From NCBI GenBank assembly GCA_029548365.1, contig JAKPNN010000002.1, positions 124,001 to 188,000 on the forward strand: a stretch of 64,000 nucleotides of DNA, read 5' to 3'. The DNA comes from Chloroflexota bacterium. GTDB lineage: Bacteria > Chloroflexota > Anaerolineae > Anaerolineales > Anaerolineaceae. A program made the position numbers and the translations under genes. The notes under the pieces are model-generated. The model searched no databases. It was not told where the DNA came from and saw only the letters and a program-made list of their open reading frames with translations. Of the stretch, positions 44,240-55,406 are shown piece after piece (position 1 is the first letter of the stretch; every line of letters starts with the position of its first letter).

Positions 44240-44701
44240 ATGGCCAGTTCATATTTAACACGAGAAGGCTATGAAAAGTTGCAACAGGAGCTGGAATATC
44301 TTAAAACAGAAAAAAGGGTTGAAGTTGCAGATCGTTTGCGTGAAGCTTTAGAGGACGGCGAGTTAATTGAAAATGCTGAACTTGAAGCAGCAAAAAATGA
44401 GCAATCCTTTGTTGAAGGGCGCATCAAGGAATTGGAGATACTGCTCGCGAGTGCTTACCTGATCGATGAATCAACACAATCGGATACTGTCCAGGTTGGG
44501 TCAAAGGTAAAGGTTCAGGAAGATGGTTTGGGCCCGGAAGAGTATATGATTGTCGGCGCAGCCGAAGCGGACCCGCGCTTGGGACGCATCTCTAACGAGT
44601 CGCCCCTGGGAAAAGCCTTGCTTAATCACAAAGTGGGTGATAAGGTCAAGGTTGAAGCCCCACGAGGCGAATTTGAAATCGAGATCCTCTCGGTCGGATG
44701 A
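44240..44701 (+). CDS. greA: Transcription elongation factor GreA
   Basis: 153 residues, normal length, with AAGGA 8 bases before the ATG. N-terminal coiled coil (YEKLQQELEYLKTEKRVEVADRL, then the acidic tip ALEDGELIENAELEAAKNEQ) and C-terminal FKBP-like domain (VGSKVKVQEDG ... ISNESPLGKALLNHKVGDKV). It stimulates RNA cleavage by backtracked RNA polymerase. Promoter at 44076; a strong terminator ends the unit. Confidence 0.97.
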   Translation: MASSYLTREGYEKLQQELEYLKTEKRVEVADRLREALEDGELIENAELEAAKNEQSFVEGRIKELEILLASAYLIDESTQSDTVQVGSKVKVQEDGLGPEEYMIVGAAEADPRLGRISNESPLGKALLNHKVGDKVKVEAPRGEFEIEILSVG

Positions 44702-44723
44702 TTGATTGACTATGACTGTACGC

Positions 44724-44758
44724 ACCCCGCCCGGCTGGCCTGGTCGGGGTTTTTGTTT
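44724..44758 (+). terminator. Terminator after greA
   Basis: ACCCCG (44724-44729) / CGGGGT (44745-44750) with an additional inner GGC/GCC pairing, followed by TTTTGTTTAT. Confidence 0.85.
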
Positions 44759-44778
44759 ATTATAGCGAGGAAGTAATT

Positions 44779-46314
44779 ATGCTGGAAGACACATTTTCTG
44801 AACTTGAACAGGTGCGCCTGAAAAAATTGCGCGCCCTGGAATCTGCCGGGATTGACCCTTACCCCACACGGGCAGGGCAAACGCACACCAGCCAGGAGGC
44901 GATTGATGCTTTCGTTAAAGCGGAATCACAACCTGATGCGTCTCCTATCCGGGTAACCGCGGCTGGACGTATCCGCTCATTACGTCCGATGGGTAAGCTG
45001 ACCTTTGCCCATATCCAAGACCGGGATGGAAAGCTGCAGCTCTTTTTCCGGGTGAACGATTTAGGGGAAGAAAAAATGGCTGAGCTGAGCGCCTATTACG
45101 ATTTAGGCGATTTCATTCAAGCCAGCGGCACCCTGTTTCGCACCAAACGCGGCGAGGTCTCATTGCAGGTAGAGGATTTCAAAATGCTTGCCAAAGCCCT
45201 GCGACCCCTGCCGGCAGCCAAAGATGAGGTCGTTGACGGAGAAATCGTCCGCCATGCCGTTCTCAGCGATCCCGAAACGCGCTATCGCCAGCGTTATGTG
45301 GACCTGGCAGTCAACCCCGATGTCCAGGAGATTTTTAAAATCCGTTCAGCAACTGTGCGGGCGTTGCAGAAATTCCTCGACGATCACGACTTTATCGAAG
45401 TTGAAACCCCCATCTTACAGCCAATTTATGGTGGTGCAGCCGCGCAACCCTTCGTCACCCACCACAACCAGCTCCACCAGGAACTATACCTGCGGATTTC
45501 TTTTGAACTCTATCTCAAGCGGCTGCTGGTTGGCGGTTTAGAGCGCGTGTATGAGATCGGTCGCGACTTTCGCAATGAGGGTGTCTCCTATAAACACAAC
45601 CCCGAATTTACTCAACTGGAGTTTTACTGGGCTTATGCCGATTACCTGATGGTGATGGATTTTACCGAACAGATGGTTGCCTTTGCTGCTGAAAAGGTTC
45701 TGGGAACGACCATGGTCAACTTTAATGGGCATCAGATCAACCTGGCACCGCCCTGGCAACGCGTGGACCTGCGCCAGGCTATCCTGGAAGCAGTCGACAT
45801 CGATATCGAACTGAACCCCACGGCTGAATCCTTGCAGGCGGCTTTGGAGTCCAGGCAGATCAAGCATAAACCGGGCATGACGCGCGGTAAACTGATTGAC
45901 GCCCTGATTGGAGAATTTCTGGAACCCAACTACATCCAACCGACTTTCTTATGCAACTACCCCCGGGATATTTCACCTCTGGCGAAAAGTATTCCCGGCA
46001 ACCCGAGCGTGGTTGAGCGTTTCGAGGGTTTCGTTGGCGGTATGGAACTGTGTAATGCCTTCACCGAGCTGAACAATCCCCTTGATCAGGAACAACGCTT
46101 TATTGAAATGGGTCGTGCCTATGCCGATGACGATGAAGAACAGCATCCCATGGATGATGACTTTGTCAACGCCCTCAGCTATGGCATGCCCCCTGCAGGC
46201 GGCTTTGGGATCGGGGTAGATCGGCTGGTAATGCTATTCACCGGGCGACGCAGCATCCGGGAAGTGATCCTTTTCCCGCACCTGCGCAGCCAGGATGATG
46301 AGGATCAGGGATAA
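44779..46314 (+). CDS. lysS: Lysyl-tRNA synthetase, class II
   Basis: 511 residues, normal. N-terminal OB anticodon domain (VTAAGRIRSLRPMGKLTFAHIQD), class II motif 2 (YEIGRDFRNEGVSYKHNPEFTQLEFYWAYAD) and motif 3 (AGGFGIGVDRLVMLFTGRRSIREV). GAGGAAG sits before the ATG. No unusual residue was seen. The terminator after greA separates this gene from it; the following ECF sigma gene starts about 67 bases downstream. Confidence 0.97.
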   Translation: MLEDTFSELEQVRLKKLRALESAGIDPYPTRAGQTHTSQEAIDAFVKAESQPDASPIRVTAAGRIRSLRPMGKLTFAHIQDRDGKLQLFFRVNDLGEEKMAELSAYYDLGDFIQASGTLFRTKRGEVSLQVEDFKMLAKALRPLPAAKDEVVDGEIVRHAVLSDPETRYRQRYVDLAVNPDVQEIFKIRSATVRALQKFLDDHDFIEVETPILQPIYGGAAAQPFVTHHNQLHQELYLRISFELYLKRLLVGGLERVYEIGRDFRNEGVSYKHNPEFTQLEFYWAYADYLMVMDFTEQMVAFAAEKVLGTTMVNFNGHQINLAPPWQRVDLRQAILEAVDIDIELNPTAESLQAALESRQIKHKPGMTRGKLIDALIGEFLEPNYIQPTFLCNYPRDISPLAKSIPGNPSVVERFEGFVGGMELCNAFTELNNPLDQEQRFIEMGRAYADDDEEQHPMDDDFVNALSYGMPPAGGFGIGVDRLVMLFTGRRSIREVILFPHLRSQDDEDQG

Positions 46315-46381
46315 TCTGGAACCATCATTCTGCGCGGCTTGAGATTTTTTCAACATACGACAAAAGAAACTGCGGGCAAAC

Positions 46382-46987
46382 ATGGACGAAGGCGCACTGA
46401 TTCAGGAAGCACTTGACGGTGACCTGAATGCCTTTAATACACTGGTGCTGCACTACCAGGATATGGCCTATAACGTTGCCTACCGCATACTGGGTGAGCC
46501 TGGCGCAGCCGATGATGCTGCCCAGGAGAGCTTTATTTCCGCTTATCTAAAACTACATCAATATCGGGGGGGGTCTTTCAAAGCCTGGTTGTTGAGGATT
46601 GTTACCAATTCCTGTTATGATGAGCTCCGCCGCCGCCAGCGTCAGCCTGTGGTTCCGCTAACGCCCGACCTACCCGATGGCGAAACACTGGAAGATCCTT
46701 ACTGGATTAAAGACGAAGCCCCCACTCCAGAAGAACACAGTGAACGGGCAGAACTGCAAGCGGCTATTCAAAATTGTATCAACAAACTGGACCAAAAATT
46801 TCGCATCATATTGGTGCTGGTGGATGTGGAAGGGCTGGATTACGACACAGCCGCCGAGGTAGCCAGCACGAAAGTCGGTACGGTCAAAAGCCGCCTGGCT
46901 AGGGCGCGCGCACGGGTGCAGGACTGCTTACAGGAGTTTTGGGAACTTTTACCTGAAATCTTCCGTCATAAGGATGAGGAAACATGA
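46382..46987 (+). CDS. ECF-type RNA polymerase sigma factor
   Basis: 201 residues. Sigma region 2: DDAAQESFISAYLKLHQY, then RGGSFKAWLLRIVTNSCYDELRRR. Sigma region 4: a helix-turn-helix around DVEGLDYDTAAEVASTKVGTVKSRLARARARV. There is no region 3, as in the ECF group. It overlaps the following membrane gene by 4 bases (ATGA at 46984-46987), the usual sigma/anti-sigma pairing. It would drive an envelope-stress or similar regulon, and -35/-10 elements of its own type are expected at its targets. No Shine-Dalgarno site is obvious at the start. Confidence 0.94.
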   Translation: MDEGALIQEALDGDLNAFNTLVLHYQDMAYNVAYRILGEPGAADDAAQESFISAYLKLHQYRGGSFKAWLLRIVTNSCYDELRRRQRQPVVPLTPDLPDGETLEDPYWIKDEAPTPEEHSERAELQAAIQNCINKLDQKFRIILVLVDVEGLDYDTAAEVASTKVGTVKSRLARARARVQDCLQEFWELLPEIFRHKDEET

Positions 46988-47862
46988 GGAAGACTGAAAG
47001 GCAGCGCGCGCGCGAACTGGAGATACTCTCCGCTTACCTTGATGGCGCACTTCACCCGAGCGATCACCAGGACCTTGCTGCGCGCCTCCAGCGTGAACCC
47101 GAGCTGCAGGAACGCCTGGAACAACTGCGCAGAATTAAGCTGACGGTAGGCTATTTGCCACACCTGCGCGCCCCGCGGCATTACACCCTGACCCCTGAAA
47201 TGGTGACCCTGCGAAAGCAGAAGAAACCCCCCATGATTCGCCCCTTGCGTTTAGCCTCAGCTCTGGCTGCTATCCTGCTGGTGGTTTTGTTTGGTGCAGA
47301 AACCCTGCTGTCCAGAGTGCCTTTGACTCGCACCCCACTGGATTCCGCGCCAATGATGAAAGCCGTGGAGATAACGGATGAAGTCAGACCGAAACCGTTG
47401 ATCATTTGGCAACAACCCGCAATGGGCAGTGCTGAAGCTCAATTCGCAGGGCGGGGAGGCAACGCCGCGGTGACGATGGACTCGGCTGTGATGGTCGAAT
47501 CCATGCCGGATGAGATGGAGATTGCTGTTGAACAGGACATGCCAGCAGAGGAATTGACCCTGGCGGCAGCTCCAGAAGTGATACTTGACGCAGCGCCTGA
47601 AATCATGCTGGAAGCAGAGATTATCTCGTCAACGGGTGCAGGTGTGGATACGCTGGGAATTGTGGAAGAAGCTGATATGCACCTCATCCTGGGGATTAAC
47701 CTGGAACAGGGCGGGGAAATCATCCAGCGCAGTGGGGATTCCATAGACCTGTTAGCCACACAGCCAGCCTGGCGCCCAATCTTACGCGCACTGCAAATCG
47801 CTCTGGGAATCATTGCTCTGGGCAGCGGCCTGGCATGGTGGCTGCTCAGCAGGCGCCTTTGA
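46984..47862 (+). CDS. Membrane anti-sigma factor-like protein, no zinc motif
   Basis: 292 residues; ATG overlaps the sigma factor's stop. The N-terminal about 70 residues are a helical cytoplasmic domain (AYLDGALHPSDHQDLAARLQREPELQERLEQL) resembling anti-sigma domains, but the HXXXCXXC zinc motif is absent. One membrane helix follows at about residues 85-105 (LRLASALAAILLVVLFGAETLL), then an acidic, Met/Ala/Glu-rich extracytoplasmic region, and a second helix near the C-terminus (ALQIALGIIALGSGLAWWLL). It probably binds and holds the ECF sigma at the membrane. Mechanism unproven. Confidence 0.75.
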   Translation: MRKTERQRARELEILSAYLDGALHPSDHQDLAARLQREPELQERLEQLRRIKLTVGYLPHLRAPRHYTLTPEMVTLRKQKKPPMIRPLRLASALAAILLVVLFGAETLLSRVPLTRTPLDSAPMMKAVEITDEVRPKPLIIWQQPAMGSAEAQFAGRGGNAAVTMDSAVMVESMPDEMEIAVEQDMPAEELTLAAAPEVILDAAPEIMLEAEIISSTGAGVDTLGIVEEADMHLILGINLEQGGEIIQRSGDSIDLLATQPAWRPILRALQIALGIIALGSGLAWWLLSRRL

Positions 47863-47907
47863 TCTGAGACAAACTTCAATATTTATCTATCCCTCTCCCA
47901 TCCCTGT

Positions 47908-47936
47908 TTGACATAAGCTCCCCTGCAAAGTATAAT
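47908..47936 (+). promoter_or_regulatory. Consensus promoter of the S1-domain gene
   Basis: TTGACA (47908-47913), 17-base spacer, TATAAT (47931-47936): exact consensus for the housekeeping sigma factor. Transcription starts about 47943. Confidence 0.88.
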
Positions 47937-47979
47937 CTTCTTTCGTAAATTTGTATTGTGTTTTTGGAGAAGAAGCGCC

Positions 47980-48723
47980 ATGGAACAAGAAAAAGAGGTT
48001 AAGGTAAAGGAGCGCTATACGGGGACGGTGCTTAAGACCACGCTGCAGGGAGCATTGGTTAATATCGGAAGTCAGATCCCTGCATTCATCCACATTTCCC
48101 AGGCTGTTAGAAAAGATGACCCCGGAAAACCACTCAATTCGATTGAAGAAGTTCTGGAAGAAGGCCAGCAAGAGGATTTTTGGGTCAAGCGCGTCCGCAA
48201 AGACCGCATTGAACTGACCATGAAAGAACCCATCGGGTTGGAATGGCGCGAGATCAAACCAGGTATGACGGTTACAGGCACCGTGATCCGCCTGGAGACC
48301 TTTGGCGTCTTTTTGGAAATTGGCGCAGAACGCCCCGGGCTGATCCACATCAGTGAACTTTCTCACAGCTATGTGCGCACCCCTGGTGAAGTAGTTCGCG
48401 AGGGTGATGAGGTGGACGCCCAGGTACTAGAGGTCAATCGGCGCAAGAGGCAGATCAAACTCAGTATTAAAGCTCTTCTTGAAGTGCCGGAGCTCGCAGC
48501 AGAGGAACCGCAGGCCAGCGATAAAGAAAAACCAGAAGAAGAACCGGAACCCGAACCGGAATTGACTGCCATGGAAATTGCCATGCGCCAGGCGATGGAA
48601 AAATCTGAAAACAACGAGGCTTTTAACTCAAAACAAAAACCACGGAAAAAGAAGGATACAGAGTCTGACCAGGATGAAATTCTCTCACGGACTCTGGAGA
48701 AAAAAATTGGCAAGGACACTTAA
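47980..48723 (+). CDS. Protein with two S1 RNA-binding domains
   Basis: 247 residues from ATG 47980 with GGAGAAG upstream. Two S1 modules: about residues 10-80 (ERYTGTVLKTTLQGALVNIG, AFIHISQ) and 90-170 (GMTVTGTVIRLETFGVFLEIG, GLIHISELSHSYVRTPGEVV). A long acidic/basic tail (about 175-247) is rich in Glu, Pro and Lys. Related two-domain S1 proteins act in translation or RNA decay, but no specific partner is indicated. The consensus promoter suggests high constitutive expression. Confidence 0.85.
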   Translation: MEQEKEVKVKERYTGTVLKTTLQGALVNIGSQIPAFIHISQAVRKDDPGKPLNSIEEVLEEGQQEDFWVKRVRKDRIELTMKEPIGLEWREIKPGMTVTGTVIRLETFGVFLEIGAERPGLIHISELSHSYVRTPGEVVREGDEVDAQVLEVNRRKRQIKLSIKALLEVPELAAEEPQASDKEKPEEEPEPEPELTAMEIAMRQAMEKSENNEAFNSKQKPRKKKDTESDQDEILSRTLEKKIGKDT

Positions 48724-48775
48724 TTCACACCCTGTATCTGCAAAAGCGGGGCACAGCAAAAACGGGTAGTTTTTC

Positions 48776-50488
<1,713 letters not shown>

Positions 50489-50489
50489 A

Positions 50490-51074
50490 ATGAGGAACCA
50501 AACTTTGCCTCGCAAAATAAACAAAAATCTAACCCTTGTTTTATTGGCGTGCATCCTTGGGCTCGTACTGTCGGCCTGTCAACCTGAAGCCCCTGCAGAG
50601 GAAGCCTGCCAGATTGATTTGGAAACCGGAGAATATGCCGAGGGTTGTATTCCTCCCCCGGACGAAGATGAAATAGAAGCTCAAACTTACCCCGTTGAAG
50701 AAATCCTGATGGGCAGTCAGGGTGAGGCCAGCTATCCCATCGGTGAAGATGAGCTCTCGTTGTTATTGAAGACCTGGCGGTTGACGGATTTTGCCGAGAA
50801 CAACGTGCCATCCAAGCCGCCTTTCAGGTTTTTGACTTTTTACAAGGACGGCAGTTATGCCATCGCCACAGAGCCCGATTTGATCACCGGGGATTGGGAG
50901 GTGGTGTTCACAACCGGTGAAACGACCCTGATTTTGAACCCTGGCACACAGAACGAGGTGCTGTATCAGGTCGTTGTCCTGGAAGAAGCGATGCTTAATC
51001 TGCGCACTTGGCAGGATGACGTACAAATTGATGAAGGTTACCAACCAGACGATTCCGGCTGCGTTTGTGATTAA
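50490..51074 (+). CDS. Small lipoprotein of unknown function
   Basis: About 194 residues. ATG 50490 directly follows the pyrG stop and has no Shine-Dalgarno site; TTG 50505 has GAGGA 8 bases upstream and may be the real start. The lipobox LSAC follows KNLTLVLLACILGLVLSA. The mature part is acidic, with a C-terminal region (LLKTWRLTDF ... GDWEVVFTTGETTLIL) of lipocalin-like or META-like beta pattern and a Cys-rich tail (SGCVCD). Function unknown. It is probably cotranscribed with pyrG. Confidence 0.72.
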   Translation: MRNQTLPRKINKNLTLVLLACILGLVLSACQPEAPAEEACQIDLETGEYAEGCIPPPDEDEIEAQTYPVEEILMGSQGEASYPIGEDELSLLLKTWRLTDFAENNVPSKPPFRFLTFYKDGSYAIATEPDLITGDWEVVFTTGETTLILNPGTQNEVLYQVVVLEEAMLNLRTWQDDVQIDEGYQPDDSGCVCD

Positions 51075-51093
51075 TACAAAAAATATTTTATAG

Positions 51094-52401
<1,308 letters not shown>

Positions 52402-52429
52402 TCTACAGCCTGATCTGTTAATTCATTCA

Positions 52430-52455
52430 AAGAGGCGTCCAACAAGGCGCCTCTT
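52430..52455 (+). terminator. Hairpin after eno
   Basis: AAGAGGCG (52430-52437) pairs with CGCCTCTT (52448-52455) around a 10-base loop; the following U-tract is weak. Confidence 0.55.
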
Positions 52456-52474
52456 GTGGTTTATAAAAAGGGCA

Positions 52475-52503
52475 TTGACAAATCCCGGGGTTCGCTGTTT
52501 AAT
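52475..52503 (+). promoter_or_regulatory. Promoter of the Pro-rich lipoprotein gene
   Basis: TTGACA (52475-52480), 17-base spacer, TTTAAT (52498-52503). Confidence 0.68.
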
Positions 52504-52565
52504 CAATCGTGAGCAAGGGCCTTAAAACAGCCTATTATTTTGTCTGCCTGTCCGTAGGAGTAAAG

Positions 52566-53492
52566 ATGAAACCACGTTTGTATTTCTTTGCGTTAATCGC
52601 CCTTCTTCTCGCCACTCTGGCTTGCAACATCCCATGGGCACCAGGCGTGGAACCCCCACCCCCTGAACCCATTGTGGAGATCACGGTTGCCGAGCCAACG
52701 CCCCTGCCCCCAACGGAGACCCTGGAGCCGGAACCGCCGCCAGAAACGCCCATGGTAGAACCCACCCCGGAATCCGATGCCTGCTCTCAGGGGATGGTTC
52801 CCGGAACAGCTTTCGGCGTTGAATTCTGCTACCCGGAGGTCTATAGTAACGGCTTTTCACAGAGCCTGATCCCCGAGTTTCTGCCGGATGATGGTTATAT
52901 ACCCAGTATGGCCGGTCACCCCGATATGATTGAGATTATTTTAACCGGCTACCCGGTTTCCAACGTATACCACAGTCCTGCCGTTCGAATCTATCCCGTT
53001 CAGGGGTTTATTGCCCTGGACCCTTATATCCAAAATACGGTCATTGAACTGCAGGCTTTGCTGAGCAGCGGCGACCTCCATCCAACCGGTAGCATCCCCT
53101 TTGTGCCCATTTTCAATGCGGCGCAGATGATGCGTGCCCAGATTAAATACCTTGATTTTCAGAATGGGAAAGGCGTGCGCTTTATCACCCAGTATGGTCA
53201 GGCTGCCGTGCCGATCAGTAATGACAGCGCTTTTTATGCTTTTATCGGGCTGACGGATGACGGCGCCTACTTCCTCTCGGCCACCATGCCGATATCTCAT
53301 CTGTGGTTTGTTGACAATCAGTTAATCGAACCGGCAGAAGGCTGGTCGGCGTTTTCAGAAAATTATGAAATTTACATAGCCGACATGGAGGCAGGCTTGC
53401 TCACCCAGCCCGCTGACGCTTTCAACCCGGACCTGACGCACCTGGATGCGATGATGGAATCCTTTTTGATTCCGTCGGGCGCCATTCCCTGA
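52566..53492 (+). CDS. Lipoprotein with Pro/Glu/Thr-rich linker
   Basis: About 308 residues from ATG 52566 (GGAG 5 bases upstream). Lipobox ATLAC at the end of a short signal, then a Pro/Glu/Thr-rich linker of about 55 residues (for example PPPPEPIVEITVAEPTPLPP). The folded C-terminal part (about 80-300) is a mixed alpha/beta domain, unassigned, with phrases such as CYPEVYSNGFSQSLIPEFL and VRFITQYGQAAVPISND. It probably sits at the outer face of the membrane. Function unknown. Confidence 0.78.
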   Translation: MKPRLYFFALIALLLATLACNIPWAPGVEPPPPEPIVEITVAEPTPLPPTETLEPEPPPETPMVEPTPESDACSQGMVPGTAFGVEFCYPEVYSNGFSQSLIPEFLPDDGYIPSMAGHPDMIEIILTGYPVSNVYHSPAVRIYPVQGFIALDPYIQNTVIELQALLSSGDLHPTGSIPFVPIFNAAQMMRAQIKYLDFQNGKGVRFITQYGQAAVPISNDSAFYAFIGLTDDGAYFLSATMPISHLWFVDNQLIEPAEGWSAFSENYEIYIADMEAGLLTQPADAFNPDLTHLDAMMESFLIPSGAIP

Positions 53493-53593
53493 AAAAAGTT
53501 ACACGCTTTTCGGCTTTTTCGTGGAACCAGAACCTTCGTAAGACCATGAGGACAGGGTGGAAACGCCAGTGGAATCATTTTCCATAATTCCAG

Positions 53594-53599
53594 TACAAT
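53594..53599 (+). promoter_or_regulatory. -10 box of the UDG gene, six bases from start codon
   Basis: TACAAT at 53594-53599; the ATG is at 53606, so the transcript would begin at the start codon. The -35 region is poor. Confidence 0.5.
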
Positions 53600-53605
53600 A
53601 GACCC

Positions 53606-54292
53606 ATGTCTGCATCTCTTCAAGCCCTGGAACAAGAAATCATCACCTGTCGGAAGTGTCCGCGCCTGGTTGCCTGGCGCGAAGAAGTGGCTCGTACCAA
53701 GCGAAAAGCTTACCAGGACCAGACCTATTGGGGCAAGCCTGTGCCCGGCTTTGGGGACCCTGGCGCCAGAATCATTGTGGTAGGGCTGGCCCCCGGCGCG
53801 CATGGCTCTAATCGCACCGGGCGCATGTTCACCGGCGACGCCAGCGGCAAATTTCTTTATGCGGCTTTGCACCGCGCTGGGTTTGCCAACCAGGCCGAAT
53901 CCAGCCAGCGGGACGACGGGCTGGCGTTGCAGGACGTGTTTATCACCGCGGTGTGCCGCTGCGTGCCGCCCCAAAACAAGCCCACTGCCGAAGAAATTAA
54001 AAATTGCCTGCCGTGGCTGCAGGCTGAAATCGACCTGCTGACCCATGCGGAGGGCTTCGTCGCCCTGGGGAAGGTGGCTTTTGATACCCTTGTACGCATG
54101 CATCGCAGCGAGGAGCGCCAGGGGCAAAAACCGGTCTTCGGGCATAACGCCTTTTACCCGCTGGGCGACGGTCTGCCCTGGCTGCTGGCATCCTATCACC
54201 CCAGCCAGCAGAACACCCTCACCGGCAGGCTGACCGAAGCAATGTTTGCCGAGGTGTGGGAAAAAGTAAGGCGATTAGGGATTAGGGATTAG
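53606..54292 (+). CDS. Uracil-DNA glycosylase, family 5-like (UDGb)
   Basis: 228 residues. Motif A is GLAPGAHGSNRTGRMFTGD (residues 60-78), lacking the catalytic Asp/Asn of families 1-4 and typical of UDGb. Motif B is HPSQQNTLTGRL. Four Cys suited to a [4Fe-4S] cluster are visible: Cys15, Cys18 (CRKC), and two in the AVCRCVPP and KNCLPW region. It removes uracil (and possibly xanthine/hypoxanthine) from DNA. No ribosome site is seen. The C-terminus (RRLGIRD-stop) is encoded by an intergenic repeat tract. Confidence 0.9.
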   Translation: MSASLQALEQEIITCRKCPRLVAWREEVARTKRKAYQDQTYWGKPVPGFGDPGARIIVVGLAPGAHGSNRTGRMFTGDASGKFLYAALHRAGFANQAESSQRDDGLALQDVFITAVCRCVPPQNKPTAEEIKNCLPWLQAEIDLLTHAEGFVALGKVAFDTLVRMHRSEERQGQKPVFGHNAFYPLGDGLPWLLASYHPSQQNTLTGRLTEAMFAEVWEKVRRLGIRD

Positions 54293-54320
54293 GAACCAGG
54301 TATTAGGGATTAGGGATTAT
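54272..54320 (+). repeat. Degenerate GATTAGG tandem tract at the UDG 3' end
   Basis: Five imperfect copies of GATTAGGGATTAGG-type units, including the UDG stop codon. A related tract in opposite orientation is at 54417-54466. Confidence 0.75.
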
Positions 54321-54416
54321 GTGCTACTGTCGCTTTACAGGCCATTTCTCCTCCCATATTCTGATAATACGATCATCTAAAGATGTCCAGTATTTTAACC
54401 GCACGTCAAAAACAAC

Positions 54417-54466
54417 TATTTCCTGATTCCTATTTCCTGTTTCCTGATTCCTGACTCCTATTTCCC
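54417..54466 (-). repeat. Degenerate ATTTCCTGATTCC tract at the ADP-ribosylglycohydrolase 3' end
   Basis: Imperfect copies of TATTTCCTGATTCC on plus; on minus it reads as AGGAATCAGGAAATAGG, a relative of the tract at 54272-54320. It contains the stop codon of the minus-strand gene. Confidence 0.7.
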
Positions 54467-55225
54467 ATAACGCGTATAAAACGCTTCTATCACTTCAAGA
54501 AATTCAACCGGTAAATAAGTGTAAGCCTTCTGGGCGATGTCGTCCGGGACGCCGTAATAGGCCTCTGCGATCCCGCCGGTGATGCAGGCGATGGTGTCGC
54601 TATCCCCGCCGATGGAGATCGCCTTGCGGATGGCGTCTTCAAAGCCGGTGGATTCGAGGAAAGCGATGATCGCCTCGGGCACGGAACCCTGGCAGGAGAC
54701 GTCAAAGGTATAGACCGGGCGGATCTCGTCCAGCGTGCGCAACAGGTCATAACCGCAGCGGCTGATAATCGCAGCCCGGATTTCTTCCAGGGGGGTCTTC
54801 CGCCGGGCAAGCAGGACAGCTAGCGCGGTTGCCTGGGCGCCCTTGATCCCCTCGGGGTGGTTGTGGGTCACCGCGGCGCTGGTCTCTGCCTCTGCCAGTA
54901 CCTCATCGACGGTGTTGAAGGCAAACCCCACCGGGCTGACCCGCATGGCCGATCCGTTGCCCCAGCTATTGTAGGGCTGAGGGTTATCGGTGTATATCCA
55001 GGCGGAAAAGTGGCCGCCGTATCCCCGCCCGGTGTAACGACGGGCGAAATCCTGATACGTTTCGGCATAGCCTGCGCCGGTTAGCAGCGCACTGGCTGTC
55101 GCCACGGTGAGCACCGAATCATCCGTAAAGAAGCATTCGGGTTTCAGAAATTTAAATTCAGTGGTTTTGATGTTTTTCCATTCGTAAACTGAACCGACCA
55201 GGTCGCCGATAAGCGCTCCAAGCAT
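54458..55225 (-). CDS. ADP-ribosylglycohydrolase family protein
   Basis: 255 residues from ATG 55225 with AAGGAGG 4 bases upstream. Metal-binding and active-site marks: FFTDDSVLTVATASALL near residue 33, HNHPEGIKGAQATALA mid-protein, and ISIGGDSDTIACITGGIAEAYYG near the C-terminus, the two-metal Asp cluster of the family. It cleaves ADP-ribose from proteins, DNA or small molecules (DraG/ARH relatives). There is no nitrogenase or obvious ADP-ribosyltransferase gene nearby. Its stop lies in a repeat tract converging with UDG. Confidence 0.9.
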   Translation of the reverse strand: MLGALIGDLVGSVYEWKNIKTTEFKFLKPECFFTDDSVLTVATASALLTGAGYAETYQDFARRYTGRGYGGHFSAWIYTDNPQPYNSWGNGSAMRVSPVGFAFNTVDEVLAEAETSAAVTHNHPEGIKGAQATALAVLLARRKTPLEEIRAAIISRCGYDLLRTLDEIRPVYTFDVSCQGSVPEAIIAFLESTGFEDAIRKAISIGGDSDTIACITGGIAEAYYGVPDDIAQKAYTYLPVEFLEVIEAFYTRYGK

Positions 55226-55265
55226 GAGACCTCCTTGGTTTGGGACTGGTTTGTGTGATAGGTAA

Positions 55266-55271
55266 ATTATA
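55266..55271 (-). promoter_or_regulatory. -10 box of the ADP-ribosylglycohydrolase gene
   Basis: Minus-strand TATAAT (plus 55266-55271) about 40 bases from the ATG; the -35 is weak (ATTAAT). Confidence 0.4.
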
Positions 55272-55331
55272 ATCTGATAGTTGAAGAAATTAATCGAGCC
55301 TGTTTTGGAAAAATTTCGCTGTGTTGGTTCT

Positions 55332-55340
55332 TGGTATAAT
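55332..55340 (+). promoter_or_regulatory. Extended -10 promoter of the restriction-modification gene
   Basis: TGG directly followed by TATAAT (55335-55340); -35 poor. The transcript would start about 55347, about 60 bases from the ATG. Confidence 0.55.
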
Positions 55341-55406
55341 TTTAGACACGACGCCACGAGGAACCCCCATTGGGAAGATTGATAGATATTTGAAAAGGAA
55401 ATACCC

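Noticed and set aside
54272-54466. Possible CRISPR array at the two repeat tracts
   Set aside because: Units are short, degenerate and contiguous without regular unique spacers, and no cas gene is present.
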